From positions 930,001 through 994,000 of the forward strand of contig NZ_AP026738.1 in the NCBI RefSeq assembly GCF_002157685.2: a DNA stretch of 64,000 bases. Direction: 5' to 3'. Below, in pieces: positions 1-9,883 of the stretch (its first letter is position 1; each line of letters opens with the position of its first letter). This stretch comes from Comamonas thiooxydans. GTDB lineage: Bacteria > Pseudomonadota > Gammaproteobacteria > Burkholderiales > Burkholderiaceae_C. The notes beneath the pieces were generated by a model, which saw only the letters and a list, made by a program, of their open reading frames with translations, was not told the DNA's origin and ran no database searches. The translations under genes and the position numbers were made by a program.

Positions 1-1
1 T

Positions 2-1147
2 ACGCTGTGGGACAGCCTGAGTTCTGGCGCGCAGGTGCAGGCCCAGTTGCGCCGTCAGCAGCAGGACTCGGCCCAGTTGCTGGGGGTGGCGCTGGAGCGC
101 GTGCTGCCCATCTCCGCCCAGAAGGGGCTGGTCGCCAAGGTGGGGCGCAACGACAGCCTGCTTCAGGCCAGCGGCCTGCCCGCTTTTGAAGACCTTCTGG
201 CCAATGGCATCATGGGGCAGCGCCAGAAAGTGCTGCAGGCCGCTGTGCGCACCAATGTGCAACAACTGCAGTCGCAGGTGGAGCGCGTCATCAATATGCG
301 TCGCGGCGATCTCGACGACCAACTGGCCGAGCTCTGCGGCCTGCGCGGAAAGAATGCGACGGTGATTGCCGGCATGCGTGCCCGCATCGAGGCCGAGCAC
401 AAGGAGTTCGACCAGAGTGCCAGCCGCATCCAGGCCATGCGCAACATCCATATGCGCATGCTCAAGGAGCTTTTCCTGTTGCTGAGCTCGAGCACTTTGA
501 AGGCCGAATTGGCCGAGCTGAAAGAAGCGCTGGATCAGCGTGGGCTCAAACTTGGCCTGCGCAAGGTCTATGAGCAGACTTTCGAGCGCCTGCATGTCGT
601 GGCTGCCACGGTGCAGGTCCAGGCCGATGAAATCCAGACCATGATGAGCGCCTCGTTCAAGGAGCTCAATGCGGAGTTTGGCTTCTCCCTGCAGACACCG
701 CCGCAGCTGGTGCTGTCCGAGCTCAAGGACGACTTGCGCAGCATCGAGGGCAGTTACACCCAGTATCTGGGGCTAAGCCGTGCCATCAGGCTCGGCAGTG
801 CCGACTTTTCGCAACGCCTGATCAAAGCTCTGGCGCTGCGTCTGCGCACGGTGTTTGAAGCGGCATCGAACGACGTGGATATGTGGAGCAAATCGCTGAC
901 TGCGCCAGTCGATGCACAATTGCGCGAACGTAAACGCAGTTATACGCGCCGCCTGGAGGCCGTGGACCGGATCAGCGGTGCAGCCACTGAGCTGGAGGAG
1001 CGCATTGCAGACATGGAAAATGCGCAAACCCGCCTGGGAATGCTGCAGACGCAGCTGATCAGTGCATCGGCGCAACTGCTGGATCCGATTGCGGCCGAGC
1101 GGCCGCAGGCCGCGTCCATGCCGCTGGACATCAACCTGGTAGCTTGA
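2..1147 (+). CDS. Dynamin-family GTPase, C-terminal part (5' end outside window)
   Basis: The reading frame is open from the first bases and has no convincing start, so this is the 3' part of a longer gene. About 380 residues are visible. They begin with a stretch typical of the end of a dynamin-like GTPase domain (VLPISAQKGLVAKV) and continue as a long, mostly helical stalk region rich in Leu, Glu and Arg. Bacterial dynamin-like proteins act in membrane remodelling or membrane-stress protection. The GTP-binding motifs themselves would lie upstream and cannot be checked. The stop lies four bases before the mutY start, so the two genes are probably co-transcribed. Confidence 0.7.
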   Translation, partial: TLWDSLSSGAQVQAQLRRQQQDSAQLLGVALERVLPISAQKGLVAKVGRNDSLLQASGLPAFEDLLANGIMGQRQKVLQAAVRTNVQQLQSQVERVINMRRGDLDDQLAELCGLRGKNATVIAGMRARIEAEHKEFDQSASRIQAMRNIHMRMLKELFLLLSSSTLKAELAELKEALDQRGLKLGLRKVYEQTFERLHVVAATVQVQADEIQTMMSASFKELNAEFGFSLQTPPQLVLSELKDDLRSIEGSYTQYLGLSRAIRLGSADFSQRLIKALALRLRTVFEAASNDVDMWSKSLTAPVDAQLRERKRSYTRRLEAVDRISGAATELEERIADMENAQTRLGMLQTQLISASAQLLDPIAAERPQAASMPLDINLVA

Positions 1148-1151
1148 AATC

Positions 1152-2219
1152 TTGACTCTCCCTTCGATTGCCGCAGCCGTAGTGCAGTGGCAGGCCAGTC
1201 ATGGCCGCAATCATCTGCCCTGGCAGCAAACCCGTGACCCTTACCGAGTCTGGCTGTCTGAAATCATGCTGCAGCAGACCCAGGTCAGTACCGTGCTGGG
1301 CTATTACCAGCGCTTCCTGGACGCTTTTCCGGATGTGGCCAGCCTGGCGGCTGCACCGCAGGATGCCGTGCTGGCGCTGTGGAGCGGCCTGGGCTACTAC
1401 AGCCGCGCGCGCAATCTGCATAAATGCGCGCAGACCGTGATGGAGCAATGGGGTGGGGCCTTTCCGCAAACGGCCGAAGAATTGGCGACCTTGCCAGGCA
1501 TTGGCCGTTCCACGGCCGGTGCCATTTCATCGTTCTGCTTTTCCGAGCGGGTGCCGATTCTGGATGCCAATGTGCGACGTGTTCTCACAAGGGTGCTGGC
1601 GTTCGATGCGGATCTGGCTCAGTCCAGAAATGAAAAGCAGCTGTGGGAACACGCCCAGCAACTGTGTCCCACCGAGAATCTGCACGAAGCCATGCCGCGC
1701 TACACCCAGGGCATGATGGATCTGGGCGCCAGCGTCTGCACATCGCGCAAGCCCACCTGCCTGGTGTGCCCTCTGCACTCCGAATGCCGGGCGGCCCGCG
1801 CCGGCAACCCGGAGAACTATCCCGTGCGCACGCGCAAGATCAAGCGCAGCTCCGAGTCCTGGTGGCTGCTGCTGGCGGTGGATGCACAGCGTCGCGTCTG
1901 GCTGCAAAAGCGCCCGCAAGCCGGTATCTGGGCCGGGCTTTACAGCCCACCGGTCTTTGAAGACTATGCGGCACTGCAAAGCCATGCGCAGGCCGCATGG
2001 CCTCAGGACGGGTCCCGGGGCTGGCAGGATCTTCCAGGCTTTCTGCATGTGCTGACCCACAAGGATCTGCACCTGCATCCGGTTCTGGTGCCTGTCGATC
2101 AGGCACATGCCGCCCAGGTCTTAGAGGCCGATGAATCGTGCTGGGCGGATGCAGCGGCCTGGGCCGAGCTGGGTCTGCCGGCTCCGATCCGCAAGCTGCT
2201 CGATGCCGAGCTGGCCTGA
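1152..2219 (+). CDS. mutY: A/G-specific adenine glycosylase MutY
   Basis: Base-excision repair enzyme that removes adenine mispaired with 8-oxoguanine. The 355-residue protein has the HhH-GPD fold: catalytic Glu37 in LSEIMLQQTQ, the helix-hairpin-helix LPGIGRSTAGAI near residue 115, the conserved Asp in ILDANVRR, and the iron-sulfur loop with four cysteines spaced C-x6-C-x2-C-x5-C (CTSRKPTCLVCPLHSEC). The last third is the Nudix-like domain that senses 8-oxoG. The start appears to be TTG, because no ATG lies in frame near the conserved N-terminus. A strong hairpin terminator follows directly after the stop. Confidence 0.96.
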   Translation: MTLPSIAAAVVQWQASHGRNHLPWQQTRDPYRVWLSEIMLQQTQVSTVLGYYQRFLDAFPDVASLAAAPQDAVLALWSGLGYYSRARNLHKCAQTVMEQWGGAFPQTAEELATLPGIGRSTAGAISSFCFSERVPILDANVRRVLTRVLAFDADLAQSRNEKQLWEHAQQLCPTENLHEAMPRYTQGMMDLGASVCTSRKPTCLVCPLHSECRAARAGNPENYPVRTRKIKRSSESWWLLLAVDAQRRVWLQKRPQAGIWAGLYSPPVFEDYAALQSHAQAAWPQDGSRGWQDLPGFLHVLTHKDLHLHPVLVPVDQAHAAQVLEADESCWADAAAWAELGLPAPIRKLLDAELA

Positions 2220-2240
2220 GAGCCTGCCGCATGAATGAAA

Positions 2241-2270
2241 AAAGGTGACGGCTGGCGTCACCTTTTTTTC
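2241..2270. terminator. Bidirectional intrinsic terminator between mutY and the creD operon
   Basis: A ten-base-pair stem (AAAGGTGACG with CGTCACCTTT) and a five-base loop are flanked by A-runs on one side and T-runs on the other. It sits between the converging mutY and the small gene after creD, so it can stop transcription from both sides. Confidence 0.9.
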
Positions 2271-2283
2271 ATGGCTGCAGATT

Positions 2284-2565
2284 TCAGAAGCGCAATCTGG
2301 GCATCAGCATGGAGCAGCGCAGCCCCATCAAGGCCAGCCACAGGGCCCTGGCCTGCGGGTTGCTGCGCTGCGCCTGCAATTGCCGGCCGGCGGCCACCAC
2401 CTGCTGGCGCAGGACTTGCTGCGCCCTGCGGTCGCCTTGGCTCTGTGCGCTCAGCCAGAGTTGCTGGTATTGCTGCACGCTGAGCTGGCAAGGCTCGCCG
2501 AGCAGATGGCGCGACGAAACGTTCAGCAAGGCCTGGGCCTGCGGGGTGTGTCGTGACTGGCTCAT
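2284..2565 (-). CDS. Small protein of unknown function translationally coupled to creD
   Basis: The ATG overlaps the creD stop as ATGA, giving a 93-residue product. It starts MSQSRHTPQAQALLNVSSRH and is rich in Gln, Leu, Arg and Ala. It is basic, predicted helical, has no signal peptide and ends in a hydrophobic patch (LWLALMGLRCSMLMPRLRF). I do not recognise a family. The overlap with creD and the terminator right behind it make it the last gene of the creB-creC-creD operon, so its function may relate to the envelope role of CreD. This is inference from position only. Confidence 0.6.
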   Translation of the reverse strand: MSQSRHTPQAQALLNVSSRHLLGEPCQLSVQQYQQLWLSAQSQGDRRAQQVLRQQVVAAGRQLQAQRSNPQARALWLALMGLRCSMLMPRLRF

Positions 2566-3986
2566 GCGGCCTCCTCCTGTTTCGAAGACTTGTTCGGCAC
2601 TTCGCTCTCGCTGCGTCCAAAGGCGTACCAGTCCACATGGCGGGTGCAGATCATGACCAGGGCCAGCACGCCGAACAGGGCGATGGAGCCGACAACCAGA
2701 GCGGTCTGCTCCAGCTGCAGCAGCACATACAGCAGTCCGTACAGGGCCGAGATGGCCATCGCGAACGGCAGGCCGCGTCTGATGCTGCCCAGAATGTGGC
2801 TGGCATAAAAGGCCAGCAGAGCCACGCAGGAACTGGCTGCTATCGCATAGGCCGTGGCAAAGCCCAGATGCTCGGACAGGCCGATCAGCAACAGGAAGAA
2901 GCTGCACAAGGCCGAGCCGACCAGCAGGTACTGCACGGGGTGAACGCGCAGCTTTTTCATGACTTCGAACAGGCCGACCGCGACAAAGGTCAGGATCACA
3001 AAAAGAATGCCGTACTTGGTGGCGCGCTCGTTCAGCGAGTAGACGTTGACGGGGTTGACGAACTCCGTGTCCATGGTTTCGAGGCAGGGACCGCTGTCGT
3101 CATGGCCGCGGGCTGCGGAGGCGGCATAGGTTTCCGAGCTGCCCCAGTAGCCGGGGCTGCAAAGACGTTGCTGGCGGGTGAAGGCCGTGCTGGCAGAGGT
3201 AGCCAGCGAGGACAGCTCCCAACTGGCGGTGAAGCCGCTGTCCGTCACTTCGCGTCGGCTGGGTAGAAAGCTGCCGCCAAACGAGGGATGAGGCCAGTCG
3301 GCAGTCAGCGTGACCTTGCTTTCCGTGGCGATGGGGCTGAAGGCGAGCTGTTCCGTGCCCAGCAGCTGCAGCTTGAGGTCCAGGTTCAGGGTTTCGCCTT
3401 TTTTCAGCAGGCGGGCGTCAATCTCCGCCTGAATGCCTTTGCCGTAGCGCTCCAGCGGAGTGCCGGACTCGACAGCCAGATCCTGGCCGTTGGCCTGCAG
3501 CGTCGCACTGCGGATGCCGCGTGGGTCGCTGAGCGCGAATGCCGCAAAGACCTTCTTGCAGCGCACCACGGCGTTGGGCTCGCTGGGCTTGGGCAGCTCC
3601 GCATACTGCGCGGCATTGGCAAAACCGGCTGATATCTGGTCGTGCAGCACATAGGTGTTGATGTGATGCAGGCCGCGTGAGCGCTCTTCCATTTTGGCGT
3701 TGGCATCGTGGTTAAGCGTGTCGGGCAGCAGCATGCGCTGGAATTCCCGTGTGCTGTATTCCACTTTTTTGCCGTTGGTCGTGCTGGTGGTTTCCGTGCA
3801 GTTCTGCACCAGGGCAGGACCCATCAGCGTCTGCGTGCCGGCCAGGCTGGAGACCACGCTTTGCACGGCGTAGTCGCGGTTGCGGATGCGGTCTTTCACC
3901 ACATCCTGAATCATGGAAAGGCCGGCCATGAGCAAGGCCAGAACGATCAGCAGTGAGACTGTCTTGAACAGCAGTCGGTTTTTCAT
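2562..3986 (-). CDS. creD: Inner-membrane protein CreD
   Basis: 474-residue polytopic membrane protein of the CreD (Cet) family, the best-known target of the CreBC two-component system. Its loss or induction affects envelope integrity and beta-lactam response in other proteobacteria. Visible features are an N-terminal transmembrane helix (LLIVLALLMAGLSMI), a large periplasmic domain of about 270 residues, then a block of five or six membrane helices in the last third (YGILFVILTFVAVGLFEVMK and onward). It ends in a short charged tail. A CreB-type direct repeat lies about 70 bases upstream of the start, implying direct activation by CreB. Confidence 0.93.
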   Translation of the reverse strand: MKNRLLFKTVSLLIVLALLMAGLSMIQDVVKDRIRNRDYAVQSVVSSLAGTQTLMGPALVQNCTETTSTTNGKKVEYSTREFQRMLLPDTLNHDANAKMEERSRGLHHINTYVLHDQISAGFANAAQYAELPKPSEPNAVVRCKKVFAAFALSDPRGIRSATLQANGQDLAVESGTPLERYGKGIQAEIDARLLKKGETLNLDLKLQLLGTEQLAFSPIATESKVTLTADWPHPSFGGSFLPSRREVTDSGFTASWELSSLATSASTAFTRQQRLCSPGYWGSSETYAASAARGHDDSGPCLETMDTEFVNPVNVYSLNERATKYGILFVILTFVAVGLFEVMKKLRVHPVQYLLVGSALCSFFLLLIGLSEHLGFATAYAIAASSCVALLAFYASHILGSIRRGLPFAMAISALYGLLYVLLQLEQTALVVGSIALFGVLALVMICTRHVDWYAFGRSESEVPNKSSKQEEAA

Positions 3987-4053
3987 GCGTGCTCCTGAAT
4001 GAGGGATTTCAGGACGCAGTGTCGGCAGCGACTGTGTGGACGCAATGAAGTCT

Positions 4054-4069
4054 GTGAAGCGGGTGTGAA
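4054..4069 (-). promoter_or_regulatory. CreB-binding direct repeat (cre/tag type) upstream of creD
   Basis: On the minus strand the sequence reads TTCAC, six bases, TTCAC, which exactly matches the CreB operator described for enterobacteria and Aeromonas (TTCAC-N6-TTCAC). It is in the 107-base gap between creC and creD, in the right orientation for creD. Confidence 0.8.
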
Positions 4070-4093
4070 GTCCTGCCCGAAAGCCTTGGTCGC

Positions 4094-5548
4094 TCAGCTT
4101 TGGGGAGCGAAATCCAGTGTCACGACAAGGCCGGGGTGACGATTGCGGACCTGCATGCTGCCGCCATGAAGATGCATGATGCGGGTGACGATGGACAGGC
4201 CCAGTCCGGTGCCGCTGCGCTCTCCGTTGGGTCTGGGGGTCGTGAAGAAGCGCTCGCCCAGGCGGGCCAGCAAGGGCTCGGCCACGCCCGGGCCCTGATC
4301 GCTGACGGTGATGCGGTGCGGGGCCAGCTCAAGCTCGATCACGCTGTTCTCTGCGGAGAAATCCAGGGCGTTCTGCAGCAGGTTGCTGATGGCCAGGGTG
4401 ACCAGGCCGGCCTCCCAGGGGCCGCTGCTGTCCACGCCGCTCAGGCGCATGGCCATGCCGCGCTGCGCTGCATGGCTTTGCAGGGAGTCCACGGCCTGCC
4501 GGGCGCATTCCATCAGGCTGCAGCCATGGCTGGTGTCCAGCTGCTGGCGCTGCTCCAGACGGCTGAGCTGGAGCAGCTGGTCGATCAGGTTTTGCAGACG
4601 CAGGCTCTGGTCCACCACCTGTCCGGCGAACATGGCCCGGTCCTGGGGCGGCAGCTCTTCCTGCAGCAACTCGCCCGCGCCGCGTATGGCGGCTACCGGG
4701 CTTTTGAGTTCGTGGGTCAGGGCGCGTACATAGCCCTCGATATAGTCGCGCCCTTCCAGGCGCTTGCGCATATTGTCCATGGCCTGGGCCAGCTCGCCCA
4801 GCTCGCCGGGCATGTCGGGTATGGCCGCAGGGGCAGAGGCCTGTGCGGGGTGAGCAGACTCGTTGAGCGTGGGGGCCTGCACCTGCTGCGCATAGTTGCG
4901 CAGCCGGCGCACGTGAAGCACAAACCACCAGGTGACCGCACAGCCCACGGCGGCGGACAGCAGCACAAACAGCAGGCCGCCGCGCAGAATCTTCTGCTCC
5001 GCGCCGTCGACGATCTTCTGTACCGAGCTGGAGGGCTTGGAGGCGGTCAGAACCCCGGCAATCTGGCCGTCCACCATGATGGGCGCGGAGACATACATGA
5101 CGCTGCTGGATTCGTCTTCCTTGACGGCTCGCGTGGTGCGTGCACCATATTCACCGCGCAGCGTCAGATAGACATCGCGCCAGCGCGAGTAGTCGGCGCC
5201 CTGGTCCTTGCCCTGAGAGTCGAACAGCACCATGCCCCGGGCGTCGGTGACGGTGATGCGCATATCCAGCGTGGTCTTGCGTGTGTCCCAGATCCAGGCC
5301 TGTATCGGCTTTTGCGTGTAGCCCTGCAACTGGGCGGCAAACGTGCTGTCCGCACCGGCTTGCAGCCGGCCTGTTTTCATGTCGGCACTGGCCAGCGTGG
5401 CCAGCGCATAGGCGGTCTCCACCAGCGTGTCCTCGGTCACCTTGCGCACGCTGGGCTTGATCTCCACCATGAAGACGCGCAGCACGAAAAAGGCGGCCAG
5501 GCCGTTGATCAGGAAGAAGGCAAAGAAGAGACGCAGGCCCAGACGCAT
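4094..5548 (-). CDS. creC: Sensor histidine kinase CreC
   Basis: Membrane-bound kinase that phosphorylates CreB. The 484-residue protein has a first membrane helix at residues 7-27 and a periplasmic sensor of about 160 residues. A second helix lies near 190-212, followed by a HAMP-like linker and the H-box ALTHELKSPVAA with phospho-acceptor His279. The C-terminal ATPase domain has the N-box (LAISNLLQNALDFS), G1 (DQGPGV) and G2 (GTGLGLSIV). It lies five bases downstream of creB. Order and architecture fit CreC of the carbon-source/envelope-responsive Cre system; no creA is seen here. Confidence 0.92.
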   Translation of the reverse strand: MRLGLRLFFAFFLINGLAAFFVLRVFMVEIKPSVRKVTEDTLVETAYALATLASADMKTGRLQAGADSTFAAQLQGYTQKPIQAWIWDTRKTTLDMRITVTDARGMVLFDSQGKDQGADYSRWRDVYLTLRGEYGARTTRAVKEDESSSVMYVSAPIMVDGQIAGVLTASKPSSSVQKIVDGAEQKILRGGLLFVLLSAAVGCAVTWWFVLHVRRLRNYAQQVQAPTLNESAHPAQASAPAAIPDMPGELGELAQAMDNMRKRLEGRDYIEGYVRALTHELKSPVAAIRGAGELLQEELPPQDRAMFAGQVVDQSLRLQNLIDQLLQLSRLEQRQQLDTSHGCSLMECARQAVDSLQSHAAQRGMAMRLSGVDSSGPWEAGLVTLAISNLLQNALDFSAENSVIELELAPHRITVSDQGPGVAEPLLARLGERFFTTPRPNGERSGTGLGLSIVTRIMHLHGGSMQVRNRHPGLVVTLDFAPQS

Positions 5549-5553
5549 GCCGG

Positions 5554-6237
5554 CTATCCGGGCTGGTTCAGGCTATAGCCCAGACCGCGGTGGGTGACGA
5601 TGAGTTCCTGATCGGGCAAACGCTCGCGCAGTTTGGCGCGCAGGGTCTTGATGTGGGTGTCCACCGTGCGATCCGTGCTCTCGCTGTCCAGCCCCCAGAT
5701 TTGCTCCAGCAAGGCATCGCGGCTCAGGATGCGGCCTGCCGCGTTGACCAGGCTTTGCAGCAGCTGATATTCGCGTCTTGTCAGATCCAGCGCCTTGCTG
5801 TGGACCAGTGCACGCTGCCCTTGCTCATCTATTTGAAGTGTCTTCGCAAGCTGGGCGGGCGCTGCAGGCTGAAATTGCCTGGAGCGGCGCAGCAGGGCGC
5901 GGGTGCGCGCCAGCAGCTCGCGCGGGCTGAAGGGCTTGGTCAGATAGTCGTCCGCGCCCAGCTCCAGGCCCAGAACCTTGTCCATCTCCTCGCCTCTGGC
6001 ACTGAGCACCAGTACCGGAACAATGGAGCCGGCAGAGCGCAGCTCGCGGCACCAGTCCAGGCCGTTGCCGTCGGGCAGGCCTACGTCCATGAGCAGCACA
6101 TCAAACGCTGTCCTGCTCCATTGCTGGCGCGCATCGGCGATCAGCAGGCTGTGGGTGACGGCAATGCCCTCGCGCTCCAGAGCGTAGCAAATCGTTCTTG
6201 CAATGGCTGGGTCGTCTTCGAGCAGCAGCACCTGCAT
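5554..6237 (-). CDS. creB: Response regulator CreB (OmpR/PhoB type)
   Basis: 227-residue regulator with a receiver domain (acidic pocket EDD at 7-9, phospho-acceptor Asp51 in LLMDVGLPDG, Lys101 in YLTKPF) and a winged-helix DNA-binding domain. The latter ends in the typical RTVDTHIKTLRAKL recognition region and GYSL motif. The chosen ATG gives the canonical MQVLLLEDDP start; an in-frame ATG eight codons upstream (6261) is possible. It precedes creC by five bases. The TTCAC-N6-TTCAC repeat before creD is its likely operator. Confidence 0.92.
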   Translation of the reverse strand: MQVLLLEDDPAIARTICYALEREGIAVTHSLLIADARQQWSRTAFDVLLMDVGLPDGNGLDWCRELRSAGSIVPVLVLSARGEEMDKVLGLELGADDYLTKPFSPRELLARTRALLRRSRQFQPAAPAQLAKTLQIDEQGQRALVHSKALDLTRREYQLLQSLVNAAGRILSRDALLEQIWGLDSESTDRTVDTHIKTLRAKLRERLPDQELIVTHRGLGYSLNQPG

Positions 6238-6266
6238 GGCTGACGTCTGAGGGCTGAGCATGCGGG

Positions 6267-7190
6267 TCAGCTGATCGGGTGGATGGAGTCCGGAGCCAGA
6301 AACTGCTGAGAGACCTGGATGAATTTGTCGCGAAAATCCAGTGAGCGGTGGCGGCGTACGGTGGGCCACTGCTTCTCGAAGTGCCTGGCGAGAGCTTCGA
6401 CGAGAAAGACCGAGCGGTGCTGCCCGCCCGTGCAGCCTATGCCCACGGTGACGTAGCTGCGGTGGTCTCTGGCCAGCAGCGGCAGCCAGCGTTCGAGGAA
6501 CTGCTGTATATCCAGCTGCATCTGCTGCACCTCGGGCAAGGCGCCCAGATAGTCGGCAACCGGCTTGTCCAGGCCCGTCAAGACACGCAGTTCCTTGTCG
6601 TAGAAGGGATTGGGCAGCATGCGCACATCAAACACATAGTCAGAGTCTGTAGGCATGCTGTGCTTGAACCCAAAGGACTGGAACATCAGCGTCATCTGCC
6701 CTGTGGGGGCTTCGATGATCTGCTTGATATAGCTTTGCAGCTGTGCCGACTTGAGGTCGCCGGTGTCGATGACGATGGAGCGGTCGCGCAGCAGGCCCAG
6801 CAGCTCGCGTTCCTTTTCGATATCGAGCTCCAGCGCCTGGCGCTCGTTCGTCTGGGTGCCTGGAGACAGAGGGTGGCGCCTGCGGGTTTCCGAAAAGCGC
6901 CTGATCAGAGTGCTGCTGTCGGCATCGAGAAAAATCATGCGTGGCATCAGCCCCTGCTTTTTGAGGCGATGCAGCTGCTCAGGCAGCTGAGGCAGGCCCT
7001 TGGCGCTGCGTGCATCCATGGCAATGGCCACTTTCTCGTCCTGATGATTGAGCTTGAGCTCCACAAAGGACTGCAGCAGTTCCGGGGGCAGGTTGTCGAC
7101 GCAGTAGTAGCCAGCATCCTCCAGCGCATGCAGCGCAACGGATTTGCCCGATCCGGACATGCCGCTGATCAGAACAATCTCCATGGACAT
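6267..7190 (-). CDS. rapZ: RNase adapter protein RapZ
   Basis: Nucleotide-binding adapter that in E. coli targets the GlmZ small RNA for RNase E and so controls amino-sugar synthesis. The Walker A motif GMSGSGKS is at residues 10-17. The C-terminal RNA-binding part carries the conserved block [13 protein letters not shown]. The ATG at 7190 gives 307 residues and a start two codons later (7184) gives 305; enterobacterial RapZ is about 284. It starts four bases after recN and ends 29 bases before creB, so it is probably transcribed with both. In many proteobacteria rapZ sits next to ptsN or hprK instead. Confidence 0.93.
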   Translation of the reverse strand: MSMEIVLISGMSGSGKSVALHALEDAGYYCVDNLPPELLQSFVELKLNHQDEKVAIAMDARSAKGLPQLPEQLHRLKKQGLMPRMIFLDADSSTLIRRFSETRRRHPLSPGTQTNERQALELDIEKERELLGLLRDRSIVIDTGDLKSAQLQSYIKQIIEAPTGQMTLMFQSFGFKHSMPTDSDYVFDVRMLPNPFYDKELRVLTGLDKPVADYLGALPEVQQMQLDIQQFLERWLPLLARDHRSYVTVGIGCTGGQHRSVFLVEALARHFEKQWPTVRRHRSLDFRDKFIQVSQQFLAPDSIHPIS

Positions 7191-7194
7191 GATT

Positions 7195-8952
7195 TCAAAC
7201 TCCTCTGACTTTGCCGCTTTTGCGTGCTGTAGTGCTGGCCTTGGCACTTCGGGCCTGGGTGCCCGATGGACGCTGGGCGCTGTTGGCGGCCTGCTTTGCA
7301 GGCAATCTTGCCATGGCCAGCATTTCTCTGGCATGGGCCATGGTTGCTTCGGACAGGTGTTCGCCGCCCAGCATGCGGGCCATTTCCATCTCGCGCTCCT
7401 CGCCAGTCAGTGGATCCACGCTGCTGATGGTGGTGTTGGACTTGGGGCGCTTGGTCACCCGGTAGTGCTGGTCTGCATAGGCAGCGACCTGGGGCAGGTG
7501 AGTGACGGCCAGCACCTGGCGTGAATCGCCGAGCGAGTGCATGAGGCGGCCCACGGTTTCGGCCACGGCTCCACCCACGCCGGAGTCCACCTCGTCAAAA
7601 ATCAGGGTCCCGGCCTGGCCCAGTTCGCTGGTGGTCACGGCAATGGCCAGCGAGATGCGCGACAACTCGCCGCCCGATGCCACCTTGGCAACGGGCTTGG
7701 GCGTGGCGCCGGTATGGCCTGCAACCAGAAAAGTGATGCTGTCCGTGCCCGCAGGACTGGCGGTATCGGCATGCTCGAGCTGCACTTCGAAACGGCCGCC
7801 CTTCATGCCCAGACTTTGCATGGACTGGGTGATGGCGCGGGACAGGCGTGGTGCAGCCAGGGTTCGCTGCTGCGAGATTTTGCGCGCTTCGGCCTGATAC
7901 CTGAGGTGGGCGGCTTGCTCTTTGGCGCGCAGCCCCTCCACATCGACGGCAGCATCCAGCTGGTGCAGCTCCTGTTTCCAGCCTTCGAGCAGGGCGGGCA
8001 AGTCCTCGGGTGTGCGCTTGTAGCGGCGCGCCAGTTGCATCCACAGCGACAGGCGTTCATCGAGATCGGCCAGCAGCTCGGGATCCAGATCGGCGCGGCG
8101 CAGATAGGCCTGCAGCGAGTGACGGGCATCGTGCAACTGGGCCACACAGGAGCCCAGTACGTCGGCAATGCTCTGAAACTCAGGCTCAAGATGCTCCTGA
8201 TCCTGCAGCAGGTGGTGGGCCCTGCCCAATGGGGTGGCCGCTCCCGAATCGTCATCCTCCAGTAGTTGCAGGCAGGACTGGGCCGAGTCCATCAAGGTCT
8301 GCGCGTGTGACAGACGTGTGTGCTGGGCATTGAGCTCATCCCACTCTTCGGCGTGCGGCGACAGCTTGTCCAGCTCGGAAATCTGCCATTGCAGCCGTTC
8401 CCGTTCGCGTTGCAGATTGTCCTGGGCCGAGAGCGCCTGCTCCAGTGCCTGATGGTTCTGGCGCCAGTCCTGCCAAAGCGATTTGAGCTGGGCCGTTTCA
8501 ATGCCGCCGTAGGTATCCAGCATGGCGCGTGCTGCGTCCGGGCGGGTCAGGCTTTGCCAGGCATGCTGGCCGTGAATGTCGATCAGCTGATCGCCCAGAT
8601 GGCGCAGCTGCGTGGCCGTGGCGGGAGAGCCGTTGATCCAGGCGCGGCTGCGGCCCAGACTGTCGATGACGCGGCGCAGCAGCAAATCCTGCTCCTGCGC
8701 AAAACCCGACTCTTCCAGCCATTCATGAAGATGGGGTGGGCAATCGAACTCTGCGCAAATATCGGCCTGAGGGCAGCCTTCGCGCACCACCTGTGCATCG
8801 GCTCGCGCGCCCAGCACCAGTTGCAGGGCATCGAGCATGATGGATTTGCCGGCCCCGGTTTCGCCGGTCAGCACCGTGAAGCCGGTCTGCCAGTCCAGAT
8901 CGAGTGACTGGACAATCACAAAGTCCCGCAGGACGATGCGCTTCAAGGCCAT
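7195..8952 (-). CDS. recN: DNA repair protein RecN
   Basis: SMC-like ATPase that organises DNA ends in double-strand-break repair. The 585-residue product begins [19 protein letters not shown] with Walker A GETGAGKS near residue 30. A long central coiled coil follows, then the ABC signature ([15 protein letters not shown]) and Walker B ([13 protein letters not shown]) in the last third. A 40-residue basic tail ([19 protein letters not shown]) extends beyond the usual end. It lies two bases after nadK, the usual nadK-recN pairing. Confidence 0.95.
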   Translation of the reverse strand: MALKRIVLRDFVIVQSLDLDWQTGFTVLTGETGAGKSIMLDALQLVLGARADAQVVREGCPQADICAEFDCPPHLHEWLEESGFAQEQDLLLRRVIDSLGRSRAWINGSPATATQLRHLGDQLIDIHGQHAWQSLTRPDAARAMLDTYGGIETAQLKSLWQDWRQNHQALEQALSAQDNLQRERERLQWQISELDKLSPHAEEWDELNAQHTRLSHAQTLMDSAQSCLQLLEDDDSGAATPLGRAHHLLQDQEHLEPEFQSIADVLGSCVAQLHDARHSLQAYLRRADLDPELLADLDERLSLWMQLARRYKRTPEDLPALLEGWKQELHQLDAAVDVEGLRAKEQAAHLRYQAEARKISQQRTLAAPRLSRAITQSMQSLGMKGGRFEVQLEHADTASPAGTDSITFLVAGHTGATPKPVAKVASGGELSRISLAIAVTTSELGQAGTLIFDEVDSGVGGAVAETVGRLMHSLGDSRQVLAVTHLPQVAAYADQHYRVTKRPKSNTTISSVDPLTGEEREMEMARMLGGEHLSEATMAHAREMLAMARLPAKQAANSAQRPSGTQARSAKASTTARKSGKVRGV

Positions 8953-8954
8953 GG

Positions 8955-9854
8955 TCAGACGCCTCCCTCGTTCCAGCCCAGTTTTTTGCGCAGGGTATCG
9001 AAGTAATTCCAGCCCTTGGGGTGCAGAAAGTGCACGCTGTGATCGGCGCGCGTCACCAGGATGCGGTCGCCATGCTGCAGCGATTTCAGGGACTGCATGT
9101 CGAAGTTCGCGCTGGCGTCGCCTCGGCCGCCCACCACCTCGATAGTCACTTCCTGGGCGTCGGAGAGCACGATGGGGCGGTTGGAGAGGTTGTGCGGCGC
9201 GATGGGCACCATCACCCAGGCCGGAATCGATGGGTGCAGCATGGGGCCGCCAGCCGATAGCGCATAGGCGGTGGAGCCCGTGGGAGTGGCCACGATCAAG
9301 CCGTCCGCGCGCTGGTTGGAGACAAAGCTGCCGCCGACCTCGATGCGCAGCTCCACCATGCCCGAGGTCGAGCCACGGTTGACCACCACGTCATTCATGG
9401 CCTGTGCTTCAAACACGCACTGGCCGTCGCGCATGACGCGAGCATTCATCAGCGTGCGTTCGTCTTCCTCGTACTCGCCCTGCAATATGGGCGTGATGGA
9501 GGCTTCGAATTCATCCAGGGCGATATCGGTGACAAACCCCAGGCGGCCCTGGTTGATGCCGACCAGCGGCGTTCCATAGCGTGCCAGATGGCGACACACA
9601 CCCAGCATGGTGCCGTCGCCGCCCACGACCAGGCCGAGGTCGCAATGCCTGCCCAGGCCGTCCACGTCCATGCTCGGGTAATCGGGCAGGCCCGCATAGA
9701 TGGCCGACTGGGTATCCAGAATCACCTCACAACCCAGGCTGCGCACGTAACCGGCAATCCGTTGCAGCGCTTCGCTGGCTGCATCGGACGGAACGCCTGC
9801 TGCGGGTGTGTGGTACTTGCCGATCAGGGCAATATGGTGGAACGTGGATGTCAT
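8955..9854 (-). CDS. nadK: NAD kinase
   Basis: Phosphorylates NAD to NADP. The 299-residue protein has the signature GGDGTML (from residue 78), the second conserved block [10 protein letters not shown], and the [12 protein letters not shown] substrate loop. It is first in the nadK-recN-rapZ-creBCD run and diverges from hrcA with only 29 bases between the starts, so the two promoters must overlap. That arrangement is common in Burkholderiales. Confidence 0.95.
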   Translation of the reverse strand: MTSTFHHIALIGKYHTPAAGVPSDAASEALQRIAGYVRSLGCEVILDTQSAIYAGLPDYPSMDVDGLGRHCDLGLVVGGDGTMLGVCRHLARYGTPLVGINQGRLGFVTDIALDEFEASITPILQGEYEEDERTLMNARVMRDGQCVFEAQAMNDVVVNRGSTSGMVELRIEVGGSFVSNQRADGLIVATPTGSTAYALSAGGPMLHPSIPAWVMVPIAPHNLSNRPIVLSDAQEVTIEVVGGRGDASANFDMQSLKSLQHGDRILVTRADHSVHFLHPKGWNYFDTLRKKLGWNEGGV

Positions 9855-9883
9855 CTGGGAAATTACATCATTAAAATGAAATC

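Noticed and set aside
9855..9883. CIRCE operator in front of hrcA
   Set aside because: The 29-base gap has no TTAGCACTC-type inverted repeat.
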